64,000 nt of DNA, taken from NCBI RefSeq assembly GCF_019303535.1, contig NZ_JACCIU010000002.1:1-64000 (forward strand), given 5' to 3'. This DNA comes from Lactobacillus sp. Sy-1 (GTDB lineage Bacteria > Bacillota > Bacilli > Lactobacillales > Lactobacillaceae). Below the pieces are notes generated by a model. It worked only from the letters and a program-made list of their open reading frames with translations, ran no database searches and was not told where the DNA came from. Of the stretch, positions 8,769 through 17,999 are shown piece by piece. The position numbers were made by a program, and so were the translations under genes. The number at the start of each line of letters is the position of its first letter. Position 1 is the stretch's first letter.

Positions 8769-9245
8769 CTAGTCTTCAGAATAGAGGGCCTCCACTATTT
8801 CCGGCTCCATCTTTTCTGGTTTTGTAATTGGTGCATATCGCTTAATTAATTGACCATCACGACCAATTAAAAATTTAGTGTAGTTCCACTTGATCCGTCC
8901 ATGTCCGGATTCTTCCTTTAGGTATGCAAACAGTGGATTTGTGTCATCCCCATTTACCTTTACGGGTTTTGTCATTGGGAATGTCACTCCATAGTGCATT
9001 TGACAGTACTCACTAATTTCCTTATCACCTGATAGTTCTTGTTTGAACTGGTTAGATGGTAATCCCAAAATTTCTAGTCCATCTTGGTGGTATTTCTTAT
9101 ATAGCGACTCCAAATCTTCTAATTGACCAGCCAATCCACATTTACTTGCGGTATTAACCACTATGACTACTTTATCCTTATATTCGCTGAGTGGGAGTGA
9201 TTGGCCACTCATTTCAGTTTCGGTAAAATCATAAATTGAACTCAT
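8769..9245 (-). CDS. Glutathione peroxidase family protein
   Basis: Thiol peroxidase that reduces hydroperoxides, in bacteria often using thioredoxin rather than glutathione. The protein has 158 residues. The peroxidatic cysteine is C36 in NTASKCG; Gln in GLPSNQF and the WNYTKFL segment supply the other tetrad residues. Start: GGAGGGGTG lies 7-8 bases before the ATG at 9245, while an upstream ATG at 9263 overlaps that ribosome site and is rejected. The neighbouring NADH oxidases suggest an oxygen-defence setting. Confidence 0.93.
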   Translation of the reverse strand: MSSIYDFTETEMSGQSLPLSEYKDKVVIVVNTASKCGLAGQLEDLESLYKKYHQDGLEILGLPSNQFKQELSGDKEISEYCQMHYGVTFPMTKPVKVNGDDTNPLFAYLKEESGHGRIKWNYTKFLIGRDGQLIKRYAPITKPEKMEPEIVEALYSED

Positions 9246-9336
9246 CAAATAACACCCCTCCATATTTATTTATGAATATAATTATCACACATTAATATTC
9301 TTTATGCTATTCAATTGTCTCAAACTTTAAACAAAA

Positions 9337-9366
9337 ATAAAAAGCCCTCTGAAAAGAGGACTTTCT
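9337..9366 (-). terminator. Terminator after the first NADH oxidase gene
   Basis: An AAGCCCTCT / AGAGGACTT hairpin with flanking A and T runs lies immediately downstream of the stop at 9382 on the minus strand. Confidence 0.6.
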
Positions 9367-9381
9367 AATTGACTATCTTAA

Positions 9382-10722
9382 TTACTGATTATCAGCTTGT
9401 GCTTGAGCAGCTTGACCTAAGATGTTCAAGTAGTTAAATGGACGGTCAAAGTTTGGTTGGAATAACATATCAACCATTGCTAAATCATCAATTGTATTGT
9501 TGTTTTGAATACATACTGAAAGGGTATTAGCAGATTGTGAGATATCATACTTACTCATCAAAGCACCACCAAGAATCCGACGCGTATCTGGATCATAAAC
9601 TAATGACATCAATACTGGCGTAGTAGTAGGCATGAATTCTGGACGATAGTTATCTTCAATCACAACTTCGCGAGCTTTAACCCCTTGTTGTTCAGCGTTA
9701 GCCATTGTTAAACCGGTAGAAACGATTGCGTTTCCGTATAGTTCAAGTCCTGATGAGGATTGAGTCCCCATGTACTTAACAGTCGGCTCTACAAGGTTCT
9801 TACCAACTAAGATTCCTTGACGAACAGCATTTGTAGCCAATGGAATGTAAGCATCCTTACCAGTTGGGTTATAGTGAACAGCTACACTATCTCCCGCCCC
9901 GAAAATGTCAGGGTTTGAAGTTTGCATGTAGTCGTTAGTCTTAATGGCACCGTTTGGTAACATGTCAACCTTACCCTTTAATAGTTCTGTGTTTGGTCTG
10001 AAACCAACACAAAGGATGGCCATATCAGTCTTGATTTCGCCCTTGTCAGTAGTGATGGTTAATTCATCATCCCCAGCAAACTTAGAAACCCGTTGGTCTA
10101 ATAGTAAGTTGACCCCGTGTTCCTTGTAACTAGCTTCAATTTTGTCAGTGAACTTTTTATCAAAGTATTTGGACATTACTCGATCGTTAGTATCAACTAG
10201 AGTTACATCGTGACCATGGTTAGAGTAAGCTTCTGCTAACTCAGCTCCGATGTACCCACCACCGACGATGGTAATGCGCTTGTTGTCCTTAGCTTTTTCA
10301 AATAGGACTTGGGCATCATGCCAGTTCTTACAAAGGTAAACGTTCTTGTTATCAACCCCATCAATTGGTGGTAAAACAGGACGTGAACCAGTCGTCATAA
10401 CTAACTTGTCATAACTTTCAGTAGTAACGGCTTTGTTTTCTAAATCTTCAACTTCTACGGTCTTGGCGTCAACATCTACAGACTTAACGTCGTGTAACAT
10501 TTCAACGTCTGCACCAAGATCCTTTAATTCCTTAGGATTTGAGTAGAATAGTCCTTGTGGATCAGCAACCTTTCCATCTAAGAAAAGCGCAATCCCACAA
10601 GAAAGGAATGAAATATTGTCATTTCTTTCGTACACCGTTACCTGTGCGTCTGGATGTTCCTTTAAAATTTGTTTAACAGCAAACGTCCCTGCATGCGTAC
10701 AACCTATAACAATAACCTTCAT
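9382..10722 (-). CDS. nox: NADH oxidase (Nox/CoA-disulfide reductase family)
   Basis: FAD enzyme that regenerates NAD+ by reducing oxygen, probably to water. The protein has 446 residues: an N-terminal FAD-binding segment, a single redox cysteine C42 in SFLSCG as in water-forming NADH oxidases, a second dinucleotide fold VGGGYIGAELAEAY (about 153-166) for NADH, and the C-terminal dimerisation domain. The related CoA-disulfide reductases share this layout and are not excluded. A paralogue lies directly upstream. Such enzymes give heterofermentative bacteria an external electron sink. Confidence 0.9.
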   Translation of the reverse strand: MKVIVIGCTHAGTFAVKQILKEHPDAQVTVYERNDNISFLSCGIALFLDGKVADPQGLFYSNPKELKDLGADVEMLHDVKSVDVDAKTVEVEDLENKAVTTESYDKLVMTTGSRPVLPPIDGVDNKNVYLCKNWHDAQVLFEKAKDNKRITIVGGGYIGAELAEAYSNHGHDVTLVDTNDRVMSKYFDKKFTDKIEASYKEHGVNLLLDQRVSKFAGDDELTITTDKGEIKTDMAILCVGFRPNTELLKGKVDMLPNGAIKTNDYMQTSNPDIFGAGDSVAVHYNPTGKDAYIPLATNAVRQGILVGKNLVEPTVKYMGTQSSSGLELYGNAIVSTGLTMANAEQQGVKAREVVIEDNYRPEFMPTTTPVLMSLVYDPDTRRILGGALMSKYDISQSANTLSVCIQNNNTIDDLAMVDMLFQPNFDRPFNYLNILGQAAQAQADNQ

Positions 10723-10867
10723 AATTAAATCTCCTTTAACCTGAACAACTCAGGTAATAATGTCTATTAATATAATTTATGGCTTTATCATAATCCATTG
10801 TGAAGACAATAACAAGTAGGTTGTTCACGAATTAATATTAATTTATGAATTAATAATTCATGCAAAA

Positions 10868-10912
10868 CAAATAAAGCATTCCCGCCATCAAAATCACGGA
10901 AATGCTTTATTT
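10868..10912 (-). terminator. Terminator after the second NADH oxidase gene
   Basis: The arms AAATAAAGCATT and AATGCTTTATTT surround a partly paired loop just downstream of the stop at 10923 on the minus strand. Confidence 0.75.
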
Positions 10913-10922
10913 CAAATTAGAA

Positions 10923-12281
10923 TTATTTTAAATCTTCGATTGCTTGTTGTGCTGCAACATTAATGATGTTCCAAGGACGATCAAAACCAGGTTGGAAGAA
11001 GAAATCAGCATATGCTAAATCTTCAACGGTCATCTTAGCTTGAATTGCCAATGAAATTGCATTAATGTTTTGAGTTGAATCTTGGGTAGACATTACTTGA
11101 GCTCCTAATACTACGTGGCTGCTTGGATCGTATGTTAACTTAAAGATCACTTCAGCATTACCAGCGGCATCTGGAACGAATGGTGGTCTAAAAGTATCCC
11201 TAACAACTGTGGATTGGGTTTTAACTCCAAAACGAGCTTCAGTCCCTTCCTTAATCCCAGTTGAAGCAAACTTGTAGTCAAATACTGAAAGCGCACTGGA
11301 ACCAGAAACTGGTACCATTGAGTGCTGCTTGCCGAGGGCGTTTAGGGCTGCGTTGCGACCTTGGCGTCTAGCAGTAGTAGCAAGTGCGATTCTAGCTTGA
11401 GTCCCAGTAGGTGCAAATGGAACTAGCGTAGCATCACCAACTGCATAGATATCAGGGTTGCTAGTTTGGTTATGTTCGTCCACCTTGATCAAACCATGGT
11501 CATCTAATTCAACGACCCCGTTTAACCATTCAGTGTTTGCGTGAATTCCAGCAGCTTCAACTACTAAGTCAGCTGGAATTTCAACTCCCTTTTCAGTAAC
11601 GGCAGCGGTAACCTTACCATTTTCACCCTTATATTCGGAAACCCCTTGGCTTCCATAAAAGTCAACGTTATGATCCTTCATAACGTTAGTTAATGTATCT
11701 GTGAATTCCTTATCCAAGTAAACCCCTAATAGCCGTTCGTTATGTTCAACGATTGAAACCTTCATTCCAGCTTTAGCAAATACTTCAGCGGCTTCAATTC
11801 CAATGTAACCAGAACCGATTACAACTACGTTCTTAACTGATGGGTCAACCGTTTTTTCCTTTAATTTAATTGCCCAATCACGGCCACGCATTTTGTATAC
11901 GTTTTCTAAGTCTTCACCATTAACGTGCAGGTTAGCAGGAACGGCACCAGGACTCATGATTAACTTATCGTAACTTTCATCCCGTTCTGAACCGTCATTA
12001 TGATTAACAACGTGAACCGTGTGCTTATCTGGATCGATTGCTGCAACTTCTTGTTTAACAAAAACATCGACCCCTTCTTTACGAACTTCATCGGGTTTCG
12101 CATAGCTAACATCATTAACGTGCTTTACTACCCCTTCAAGGTATAATTGCATCCCACATGATAAGAATGAGATAAAGTCACCCTTTTCATACCATTGGAT
12201 TTCGGCATCTGGGGCGTCCAATAATACCTGACGAACTGCTTCATATCCACCGTGTGATGATCCTACAACAACAACTTTCAT
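10923..12281 (-). CDS. NADH oxidase paralogue (pyridine nucleotide-disulfide oxidoreductase)
   Basis: Second Cys42-type flavoprotein (452 residues) with the same layout as its neighbour: FAD fold at 1-30, redox C42 in SFLSCG, NADH-binding VIGSGYIGIEAAEV (about 148-161) and a dimerisation domain. The FAD turn reads GSSHGGYEA and the sequences differ throughout, so this is an old duplication. Substrate or product (water, peroxide, CoA-disulfide) may differ between the two. It has its own terminator and about 270 bases of AT-rich upstream DNA. Confidence 0.88.
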   Translation of the reverse strand: MKVVVVGSSHGGYEAVRQVLLDAPDAEIQWYEKGDFISFLSCGMQLYLEGVVKHVNDVSYAKPDEVRKEGVDVFVKQEVAAIDPDKHTVHVVNHNDGSERDESYDKLIMSPGAVPANLHVNGEDLENVYKMRGRDWAIKLKEKTVDPSVKNVVVIGSGYIGIEAAEVFAKAGMKVSIVEHNERLLGVYLDKEFTDTLTNVMKDHNVDFYGSQGVSEYKGENGKVTAAVTEKGVEIPADLVVEAAGIHANTEWLNGVVELDDHGLIKVDEHNQTSNPDIYAVGDATLVPFAPTGTQARIALATTARRQGRNAALNALGKQHSMVPVSGSSALSVFDYKFASTGIKEGTEARFGVKTQSTVVRDTFRPPFVPDAAGNAEVIFKLTYDPSSHVVLGAQVMSTQDSTQNINAISLAIQAKMTVEDLAYADFFFQPGFDRPWNIINVAAQQAIEDLK

Positions 12282-12584
12282 AATTCATAACCCGCCTTTC
12301 GAAAACTAAAGTAATAATCGTTTTTAAATTATAATAATTATTAATTAATCCAATTATATCAAAATCATTTTGAATTACAAGTATTAGCATCCATTAATAA
12401 TTGTAATTTGAACATAGATTGTATTAATCATTGTAATTTACAAATATTATAACAATAAAACAATTAGTCGTAAACGATATATTGATATTTATATTGTACA
12501 CCAATAAATATTAATAATTTAAAATTCACAATAACTAGTCATTATTATATAATGGAAATAATAATAGTTAAGGACGTGATTATT

Positions 12585-12977
12585 TTGCCACTTATGAGAA
12601 TTGATGTTATTAAGGGTCATGATGAAAAATACCTAAAGGAATTACTAGAAGTATCATATCAAGTAATGTTAAATACCTTTGGCGTTCCTAATGGTGACCG
12701 CTATCAAGTCTTAACCCAACATGAACCATTTGAAATGAATATTTTAGATTCCGGACTGGGCATTGAAAGAAGCCAAGACGTTGTGGTCTTCCACATTACT
12801 ACCCGTTCCAGAAACGTTACCCAAAAACGGGCCTTTTATGATCAGTTAGCCAAGGAATTAAACGCTAAACTGGGATTAGATTCCAAGGACTTATTAGTAA
12901 GCTTACAAACAAATGGTGATGCCGACTGGAGTTTTGGATACGGTAAAGCGCAATTTGTTGATGGTCCACTTCATTAA
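12585..12977 (+). CDS. Tautomerase-superfamily protein
   Basis: A 130-residue protein of the 4-oxalocrotonate tautomerase/MSAD-like superfamily. These enzymes use an N-terminal proline as catalytic base. TTG at 12585 is chosen because it places Pro directly after the initiator (mature PLMRIDVIKG), with an AAGGA ribosome site upstream; an upstream ATG at 12552 would bury the proline. The segment GDRYQVLTQHEPFEM matches longer tautomerases of about 130 residues. The substrate is unknown. It is a monocistronic gene with its own terminator. Confidence 0.85.
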   Translation: MPLMRIDVIKGHDEKYLKELLEVSYQVMLNTFGVPNGDRYQVLTQHEPFEMNILDSGLGIERSQDVVVFHITTRSRNVTQKRAFYDQLAKELNAKLGLDSKDLLVSLQTNGDADWSFGYGKAQFVDGPLH

Positions 12978-13004
12978 TTGGTTAACCCATCAATTAATCA
13001 AAAT

Positions 13005-13031
13005 AAAAAGAGCAATTAATTGCTCTTTTTT
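13005..13031. terminator. Bidirectional terminator
   Basis: AAAAAGAGCAATT followed by its complement and a T run lies between the convergent tautomerase and carbonic anhydrase genes. Confidence 0.85.
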
Positions 13032-13660
13032 TAAAATCGACATATTCGACGATCATTCAATGGTTGTAAGTCACGATTATTCGGACTAAATAATTGCTGA
13101 TAACGGACTAGCTGTTCTTTACCAATTGTAATTGGAGCGTTATTAATGATTAACCACTCGACTCCCTCTGTTAATGGGGGAGTGGTTAACGATCCCAAAT
13201 AGTGAAAACCGTGTTTATTATCAAAATTAATCCAGTCAGTAACGTCAATTTGAACCTTTTTATCTTGATTTGGGTCAAATGTATCAATAATTTGCTCTAA
13301 TTGGTCGTTATCGGCACCAACTTTAACCATTAATGCCGTAACCAGGGTCTGACCAATCTGATTTTGATGTACTAAATGAATTTCAAACGGAACCTGTTGC
13401 CCGTCAATTACATGCTCAGCTGGTGCGTGAAAGTGCACTTGCTGAAAACTAAACTCCCGATTAAAAATCGTAGCATGACCGTTTCCAGTTAGTCTAATTG
13501 TCGTCTGATCATTAATGGATGTAGTCAATAAATACTGAGAATTCACAGTATAATTGAATCCCGAATCTGTGAAAAGTTCATTTTGAGTGTTAATTAAAAC
13601 TGGTGATTGCCGACTTCCAAAATCATTTGACCATTCTGATTGATTATCATATTTTAACAA
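13031..13660 (-). CDS. Alpha-type carbonic anhydrase
   Basis: Zinc enzyme interconverting CO2 and bicarbonate. Zinc ligands are H76 and H78 in QVHFHAPAEH and H95 in EIHLVH; the substrate-pocket motif GSLTTPPLTEGVEW is intact near the C-terminal third. At 209 residues it lacks a signal peptide, unlike many bacterial alpha-class enzymes, so it is probably cytoplasmic and may supply bicarbonate for carboxylations. It is divergent from the TetR gene. Confidence 0.93.
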   Translation of the reverse strand: MLKYDNQSEWSNDFGSRQSPVLINTQNELFTDSGFNYTVNSQYLLTTSINDQTTIRLTGNGHATIFNREFSFQQVHFHAPAEHVIDGQQVPFEIHLVHQNQIGQTLVTALMVKVGADNDQLEQIIDTFDPNQDKKVQIDVTDWINFDNKHGFHYLGSLTTPPLTEGVEWLIINNAPITIGKEQLVRYQQLFSPNNRDLQPLNDRRICRF

Positions 13661-13811
13661 TTTAAAGCCCCCTAATCATTTCATTAGTAGCGTATTACCA
13701 TCTCAAAATAGATTTTAATCTGAAGATACTATTATTTAGTGTAAGACCTATGTTAGTATCAATAATATATTTTAACATATATTGCGTTTATAAATTCAAG
13801 AGGGTGAGTAA

Positions 13812-14396
13812 ATGAATAAGCAGGATATTCGAATTCAAAAGACCTATAAGGCCTTGATAGATGCTTTTTTAGATCTACAAAAAAAACAGTCATTTAATGA
13901 TATATCAATTAACGATCTATGTAAGCGGTCTAACATTGGCCGAGCTACCTTTTACCGGCATTTTAAAAACAAAGAAGACTTTATTAAATTTGCTTCAGAA
14001 CAATGGGTTGATAAATACTTAAAAACTGCATTTGAAAATCTAGATTACTTTATTCCTAAAAGACTAGAATTACTTAATAAAATCGTTAGACCCATGTTTA
14101 CATTCATTAATGATAATCGACAATCATTACAATCTGAATCGGGATTTAACCTCTCAAACGTTTTCTTCGATACTTTCCAAAGCCACATCCAAAAAATAAT
14201 TGATAGTTACTGTGAAATGCATGGTGTAATTTTCAATGGTAATTCAGAACTACTTTCCGCTGAAATTGCCGGTGGCGTTGTTTATGCTGGTAACTGGTAT
14301 AAGGATAACATCGACGCCGATTTAGATGATACCGTAAAATCAGTTGTTGTCCCGTTAGACCGCGTCTTGGATATATATTTCCCGAATAAAATCTAA
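13812..14396 (+). CDS. TetR/AcrR family transcriptional regulator
   Basis: A 194-residue regulator with an N-terminal helix-turn-helix: SINDLCKRSNIGRATFYRHF (about 36-55) followed by KNKEDF, the usual TetR signature. The C-terminal ligand domain is not recognisable by sequence. GAGGGTGAG precedes the ATG. Only 33 bases separate it from the downstream ADP-ribosyltransferase gene on the same strand, so it probably controls its own operon and that gene. Confidence 0.9.
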   Translation: MNKQDIRIQKTYKALIDAFLDLQKKQSFNDISINDLCKRSNIGRATFYRHFKNKEDFIKFASEQWVDKYLKTAFENLDYFIPKRLELLNKIVRPMFTFINDNRQSLQSESGFNLSNVFFDTFQSHIQKIIDSYCEMHGVIFNGNSELLSAEIAGGVVYAGNWYKDNIDADLDDTVKSVVVPLDRVLDIYFPNKI

Positions 14397-14429
14397 TCAC
14401 TAATGATTAATACTTAGGAGTTAATTTTT

Positions 14430-15398
14430 ATGAATATTACTAAATCCGCCATTATCATTGGAATTATCTTATCCGGGCTTGGATTTTCCACTAGCCAAGC
14501 CCACGCAAGCGATAACTTCAATCAATCACTAGTTGAATATAATAACACTAGCTCATACGTTACCGATCTATCCAGTAATACATGGGCATTAAGTCAATCT
14601 GTTCAAGGTTATCCTTTGGGTGCAGGTAAGCTCCCTGACTACCGTAATGGAGTGACCCTTCCCCAGTTCATGACTGGTAGCATCGTCAAACGATACTTAA
14701 ATGGTTATCTAGTATTATTCGCTAATCAAAACCAACCGCTCTATGTTCAAGATTTTAAACGTTTTACCTATTCATTTCACTCCTCTAACGTTAATAAAAG
14801 TAAATACCAACAGTTATTAAAAATTGAGAAAAAATGGAAAAAAACGCTTAGTAAACAACAGGTAAAGGCAATTGGTAACTATACTAATAATGGGTATACT
14901 AGCATTAACCAACATTTGCGCTACCCTGAAAAGGCAGTCAGCAACAGTGTTAAAAAACAAACCGAATTAGTGAATTCAGCAATCATGAAATTTAAAACCC
15001 CATTCAAAATGACTATCTACCGGGGAATTAACGAAGCTGGGTTAAAGGCCAGCATCAATAACCGGCCACTTAAGGTGGGACGGATCTATCAAGATGCTGC
15101 GTTTTCATCATCTAGTATCTCACACAAAATTGCGACTGGTTTTCAGAGCTCCATCCTATTAAAAATAAACGTTCCAGCTGGTTATCACGGTGCCTACATC
15201 GCACCAATTTCAATCAATAGCCCTGAAAAGGAGTTCTTATTGCAACCAAATGCGCAGCTAGTGATTTCTAAGATTCAAAAGGTTACAACCTATTTCTCAA
15301 TGCACGGAAAGGTTGGTACAGCTAGCCATGCTAAGAAAATTAAGGCTAAGCCTACTAAAATTAAATACAAGTTAATTACCATGGACCTAGTGGAATAA
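14430..15398 (+). CDS. Secreted ADP-ribosyltransferase (VIP2/C2/C3-exoenzyme-like)
   Basis: Predicted mono-ADP-ribosyltransferase exported through Sec. The protein has 322 residues: a signal peptide ending near AHA-S (24-27), an N-terminal region (30-120) and a catalytic domain (about 125-320). The R-S-E triad of this fold is complete: R198 in IYRGI, the STS-like FSSSS (225-229), and E266-K-E268 in SPEKEFLL, an ExE motif that in characterised relatives goes with arginine modification. YTNNGYTSIN (151-160) matches the helix typical of ADP-ribosyltransferase exoenzymes. No translocation partner is seen nearby. AGGAG precedes the ATG; it lies in tandem with a TetR regulator. The target is unknown. 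Confidence 0.85.
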   Translation: MNITKSAIIIGIILSGLGFSTSQAHASDNFNQSLVEYNNTSSYVTDLSSNTWALSQSVQGYPLGAGKLPDYRNGVTLPQFMTGSIVKRYLNGYLVLFANQNQPLYVQDFKRFTYSFHSSNVNKSKYQQLLKIEKKWKKTLSKQQVKAIGNYTNNGYTSINQHLRYPEKAVSNSVKKQTELVNSAIMKFKTPFKMTIYRGINEAGLKASINNRPLKVGRIYQDAAFSSSSISHKIATGFQSSILLKINVPAGYHGAYIAPISINSPEKEFLLQPNAQLVISKIQKVTTYFSMHGKVGTASHAKKIKAKPTKIKYKLITMDLVE

Positions 15399-15428
15399 AA
15401 AAAGCTGATGATTAATCGTCAGCTTTTT
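15398..15428. terminator. Bidirectional terminator
   Basis: AAAAGCTGATGATTA with a nearly perfect complementary arm lies between the convergent ADP-ribosyltransferase and ABC substrate-binding genes. Confidence 0.8.
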
Positions 15429-15439
15429 AATTTGGTTAA

Positions 15440-16258
15440 CTATTTAGTTGTAATATCAGAACCAAAGTACTTAATCGAAAGCTTCTTAAGGGTGCCATCA
15501 GCCCGTAGTTCTTCGATGGCCTTGTTTACCTTCTTGGTTAATTGCTTTGAATTCTTGTTAAACATGATGGAAGTCTTAGCAGGTTTTTGCTTACTTGATG
15601 GAACGTCAATTTCCTTCAAGCCCTTCGTAGAGTTATGCTTAGCATAGTATTTCCATGCGGGAACGGAATTAATCGTTCCATCAGCACGACCTTGTTGAAT
15701 TAATTGGTATCCAGTAGCACTTTCAGGAGTGGATGATACCTTAGCACCAAACTTCTTAGCAACTACGGCATTATCAGTTCCAGCACCATCAACAATGTTC
15801 TTGTTCTTAATGTCATCAATACTCTTGATGCTAGAATTACTCTTAGTGATCAAAGTGTAGTATGAATAAGTGTATGGGGTTGAGAATGAGTAGAGCTTTT
15901 CTCTTTCAGGGGTAACCGTCATGTTATTAATTACGGCATCGTACTTGTTACTACCTAAACCAGCAATTAAACTATCCCACTTGGTCTGAACAAAGTTCAC
16001 CTTTAGGTCCAACTTCTTAGCAACATCCTTAGCTAAATCAACTTCAAATCCCTGTAGCTTGCCATCTTGACGGTAGGAATAAGGAGCATAAGTTCCTTCT
16101 AGTCCAACCGTAAAAGTTCCCTTTTTAGTCAATTCTGATTGGTATGAATCACTACTCTTGCTTGAGTTGTTAGAATTACCACAAGCGGCTAATAGTGCTC
16201 CGGTTCCGATTAATACGGTAAAAATGGATAAACGCTTAATTAACTTATTAAATTTCAT
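15440..16258 (-). CDS. Amino acid ABC transporter substrate-binding lipoprotein (probably cystine)
   Basis: Extracellular solute-binding protein (family 3) anchored by lipid at C26 of the lipobox LLAAC. The mature domain has the polar amino acid-binding pattern (KGTFTVGLEGTYAPYSY, near 45-61, then GFEVDLAKDVAKKL). It is the last gene of a permease-ATPase-binding protein operon. The substrate is not certain from sequence; the Cys-rich leader ORF ahead of the operon points to cystine or a cysteine compound. Confidence 0.92.
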   Translation of the reverse strand: MKFNKLIKRLSIFTVLIGTGALLAACGNSNNSSKSSDSYQSELTKKGTFTVGLEGTYAPYSYRQDGKLQGFEVDLAKDVAKKLDLKVNFVQTKWDSLIAGLGSNKYDAVINNMTVTPEREKLYSFSTPYTYSYYTLITKSNSSIKSIDDIKNKNIVDGAGTDNAVVAKKFGAKVSSTPESATGYQLIQQGRADGTINSVPAWKYYAKHNSTKGLKEIDVPSSKQKPAKTSIMFNKNSKQLTKKVNKAIEELRADGTLKKLSIKYFGSDITTK

Positions 16259-16273
16259 TACTATTCAAACTCC

Positions 16274-17017
16274 CTAATTATTTTTTAGTGACATTGCTGA
16301 CAAGAAATCTTTAATCCGTTGATTATTAGAATTAAAGAAATCAACTGTTTGACCCTCAAACCCAACGTGCCCATTTTCAATAAATACAATTTGATCAGCA
16401 ACCCGTTGGGCAAACGTTAAATTATGGGTAACAATAATCAATGACTGCTGCTCCTTTGCAAGTTCTAATAAGACCTTCAAAACCTCTAACTCGATTTCTG
16501 GATCGAGGGCACTAGTTGGTTCATCCAGTAAAATGTACTCTGGATGCATTGCGAGCGAACGAGCAATCGCCACTCTTTGTGCCTGCCCGCCGGATAGCTG
16601 TGCTGGGTAGGCATTAGCTTTATCAACCATCCCCACCTTTGCTAAGAGCTGTTCCGCCTCTTGCTTAGCCGCTGCTTTGTCCTTACCCAAGACTTGAACT
16701 GGTCCTTCCATTACGTTCTTAATGACCGTTAGGTGCGGAAAGAGGTTAAAATTTTGGAACACCATACTAGTGTGTCTTCTAACGTTTAAAATCGTTTTAG
16801 AGCTAATTGTTTTAGTAAAATCAATCTTCAAATCGTTAAAATCATACTCACCGGCTTCTGGAATTTCTAGTAAGTTCAATGATCTTAATAGGGTTGATTT
16901 TCCCGAACCAGAAGGCCCTACGATTACAGTTGTCTTATCCTTTGGAAATTGAATTGATACATCGTCTAACGCCTTTTGTTGATCGAACGTTTTAGATACA
17001 TCGGTTAGTTTTAACAT
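16274..17017 (-). CDS. Amino acid ABC transporter ATP-binding protein
   Basis: Polar amino acid-type ATPase of 247 residues with Walker A GPSGSGKST (about 34-42), the signature LSGGQAQR, Walker B ILLDEP, and the switch histidine in THNL. It energises import through the permease encoded just upstream; intergenic gaps of 14-15 bases mark a single operon. Confidence 0.95.
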   Translation of the reverse strand: MLKLTDVSKTFDQQKALDDVSIQFPKDKTTVIVGPSGSGKSTLLRSLNLLEIPEAGEYDFNDLKIDFTKTISSKTILNVRRHTSMVFQNFNLFPHLTVIKNVMEGPVQVLGKDKAAAKQEAEQLLAKVGMVDKANAYPAQLSGGQAQRVAIARSLAMHPEYILLDEPTSALDPEIELEVLKVLLELAKEQQSLIIVTHNLTFAQRVADQIVFIENGHVGFEGQTVDFFNSNNQRIKDFLSAMSLKNN

Positions 17018-17031
17018 TCTTAACGCACCTC

Positions 17032-17733
17032 CTATTCTTTAATGGAATACTTAGAAACCCGTTTTTCAAGGTAACCCTGTAATATGGTAAGGACGCTACA
17101 GATGACCGCATAAATTAACGCCGCCAAAATGTACATTACCAATGGTTGATAATTCTGGGCCGCAATCTGCTGACTCACTTCAAAAACTTCAACAATGGTA
17201 ATTGATGCAGCAAGGGACGTATCCTTCACCAAACCAATAAATTCATTTGATAGTGGAGGAAGTGAAACCCGACTGGCCTGCGGTAAAATAATTCTCCATA
17301 AGACCTTTCGCTTGGTCATCCCTAACGAATAGGCAGCCTCCCACTGTCCAGATGGAATCGATTGAATTGCTCCTCTAATCGTCTCAGAAGCATATGCACC
17401 AGTGTTTAATGAGAACGTCAAAATTCCCGCAACAACCGGTGTTAATTTAATTCCCTCTGGTAAAACACCAGCAATTCTTAAGTAGGGCAACCCAAAGAAT
17501 ACAATAAATAACTGAACTAGTAGCGGTGTACTTCTGAATAGCCAGACGTAAAATCTAAAAATGCCCTTAATAATTAAGAACCAACCGCCCTGCTTGGAAA
17601 GCCGGACCAATGCAGTTAGCAGCCCTAACGCTAGTCCGATGATAAATGAAACAATTGCAATTGGAATCGTGTAGATTAATGCTGCTTGAATTAGTTCAGG
17701 CAACGAACTCTTAACAATTTCCCAGGTACTCAT
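17032..17733 (-). CDS. Amino acid ABC transporter permease
   Basis: His/Glu/Gln-type permease of 233 residues with about five membrane segments and the cytoplasmic EAA-like loop GQWEAAYSLGMTKRKVLWRI that contacts the ATPase. GGGAGGAATGTT places the start at the ATG at 17733 rather than at an ATG at 17757. It is the first structural gene after the leader peptide and terminator. Confidence 0.94.
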   Translation of the reverse strand: MSTWEIVKSSLPELIQAALIYTIPIAIVSFIIGLALGLLTALVRLSKQGGWFLIIKGIFRFYVWLFRSTPLLVQLFIVFFGLPYLRIAGVLPEGIKLTPVVAGILTFSLNTGAYASETIRGAIQSIPSGQWEAAYSLGMTKRKVLWRIILPQASRVSLPPLSNEFIGLVKDTSLAASITIVEVFEVSQQIAAQNYQPLVMYILAALIYAVICSVLTILQGYLEKRVSKYSIKE

Positions 17734-17765
17734 AACATTCCTCCCTTCTGACTTCAATTAACCCA

Positions 17766-17812
17766 AAAAGGGCATCAAATTAATGTAAATTACACTAATT
17801 TGATGCCCTTTT
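17766..17812 (-). terminator. Attenuator terminator ahead of the ABC operon
   Basis: A perfect 17-base inverted repeat (plus-strand arms 17766-17782 and 17796-17812) followed on the minus strand by a T run. It lies between the Cys-rich leader ORF and the permease start, so it must be read through for operon expression. Its 3' arm contains GATGCCC, complementary to GGGCATC (17868-17862) directly after the leader ORF stop. Confidence 0.88.
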
Positions 17813-17869
17813 AATCTATCACTCTTAATTTAGTTTGTGTACAATCAATTATAACAAACAGGATGCCCA

Positions 17870-17965
17870 TTAAGGATGATAGTTTCGAGAAAAGCTCATA
17901 ACTAGTGCATTAGACAAGGTACAACAATTGATTAATGTACAACACATCATTTTCATACTAGTCAT
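17870..17965 (-). CDS. Cys-Cys leader peptide of the ABC operon
   Basis: A 31-codon ORF with a strong ribosome site (GGAGG, 8-12 bases before the ATG). It encodes adjacent Cys codons at positions 8-9 and again at 14-15 (TGTTGT each time), in a cysteine-poor genome context. It is followed by GGGCATC, which can pair with the 3' arm of the downstream terminator. This is the architecture of ribosome-stalling attenuation: low charged tRNA-Cys would stall ribosomes on the Cys codons, allow the antiterminator and switch on the transporter. The peptide itself probably has no other function. Confidence 0.75.
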   Translation of the reverse strand: MTSMKMMCCTLINCCTLSNALVMSFSRNYHP

Positions 17966-17999
17966 AAAGCAAATCCTCCATTCGTTAATTGTTAAATTA

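Noticed and set aside
9382-12281. The two NADH oxidases as a recent tandem duplication
   Set aside because: They are clearly homologous but differ along their whole length, and each has its own upstream region and terminator, so the duplication is old and not unusual for the group.
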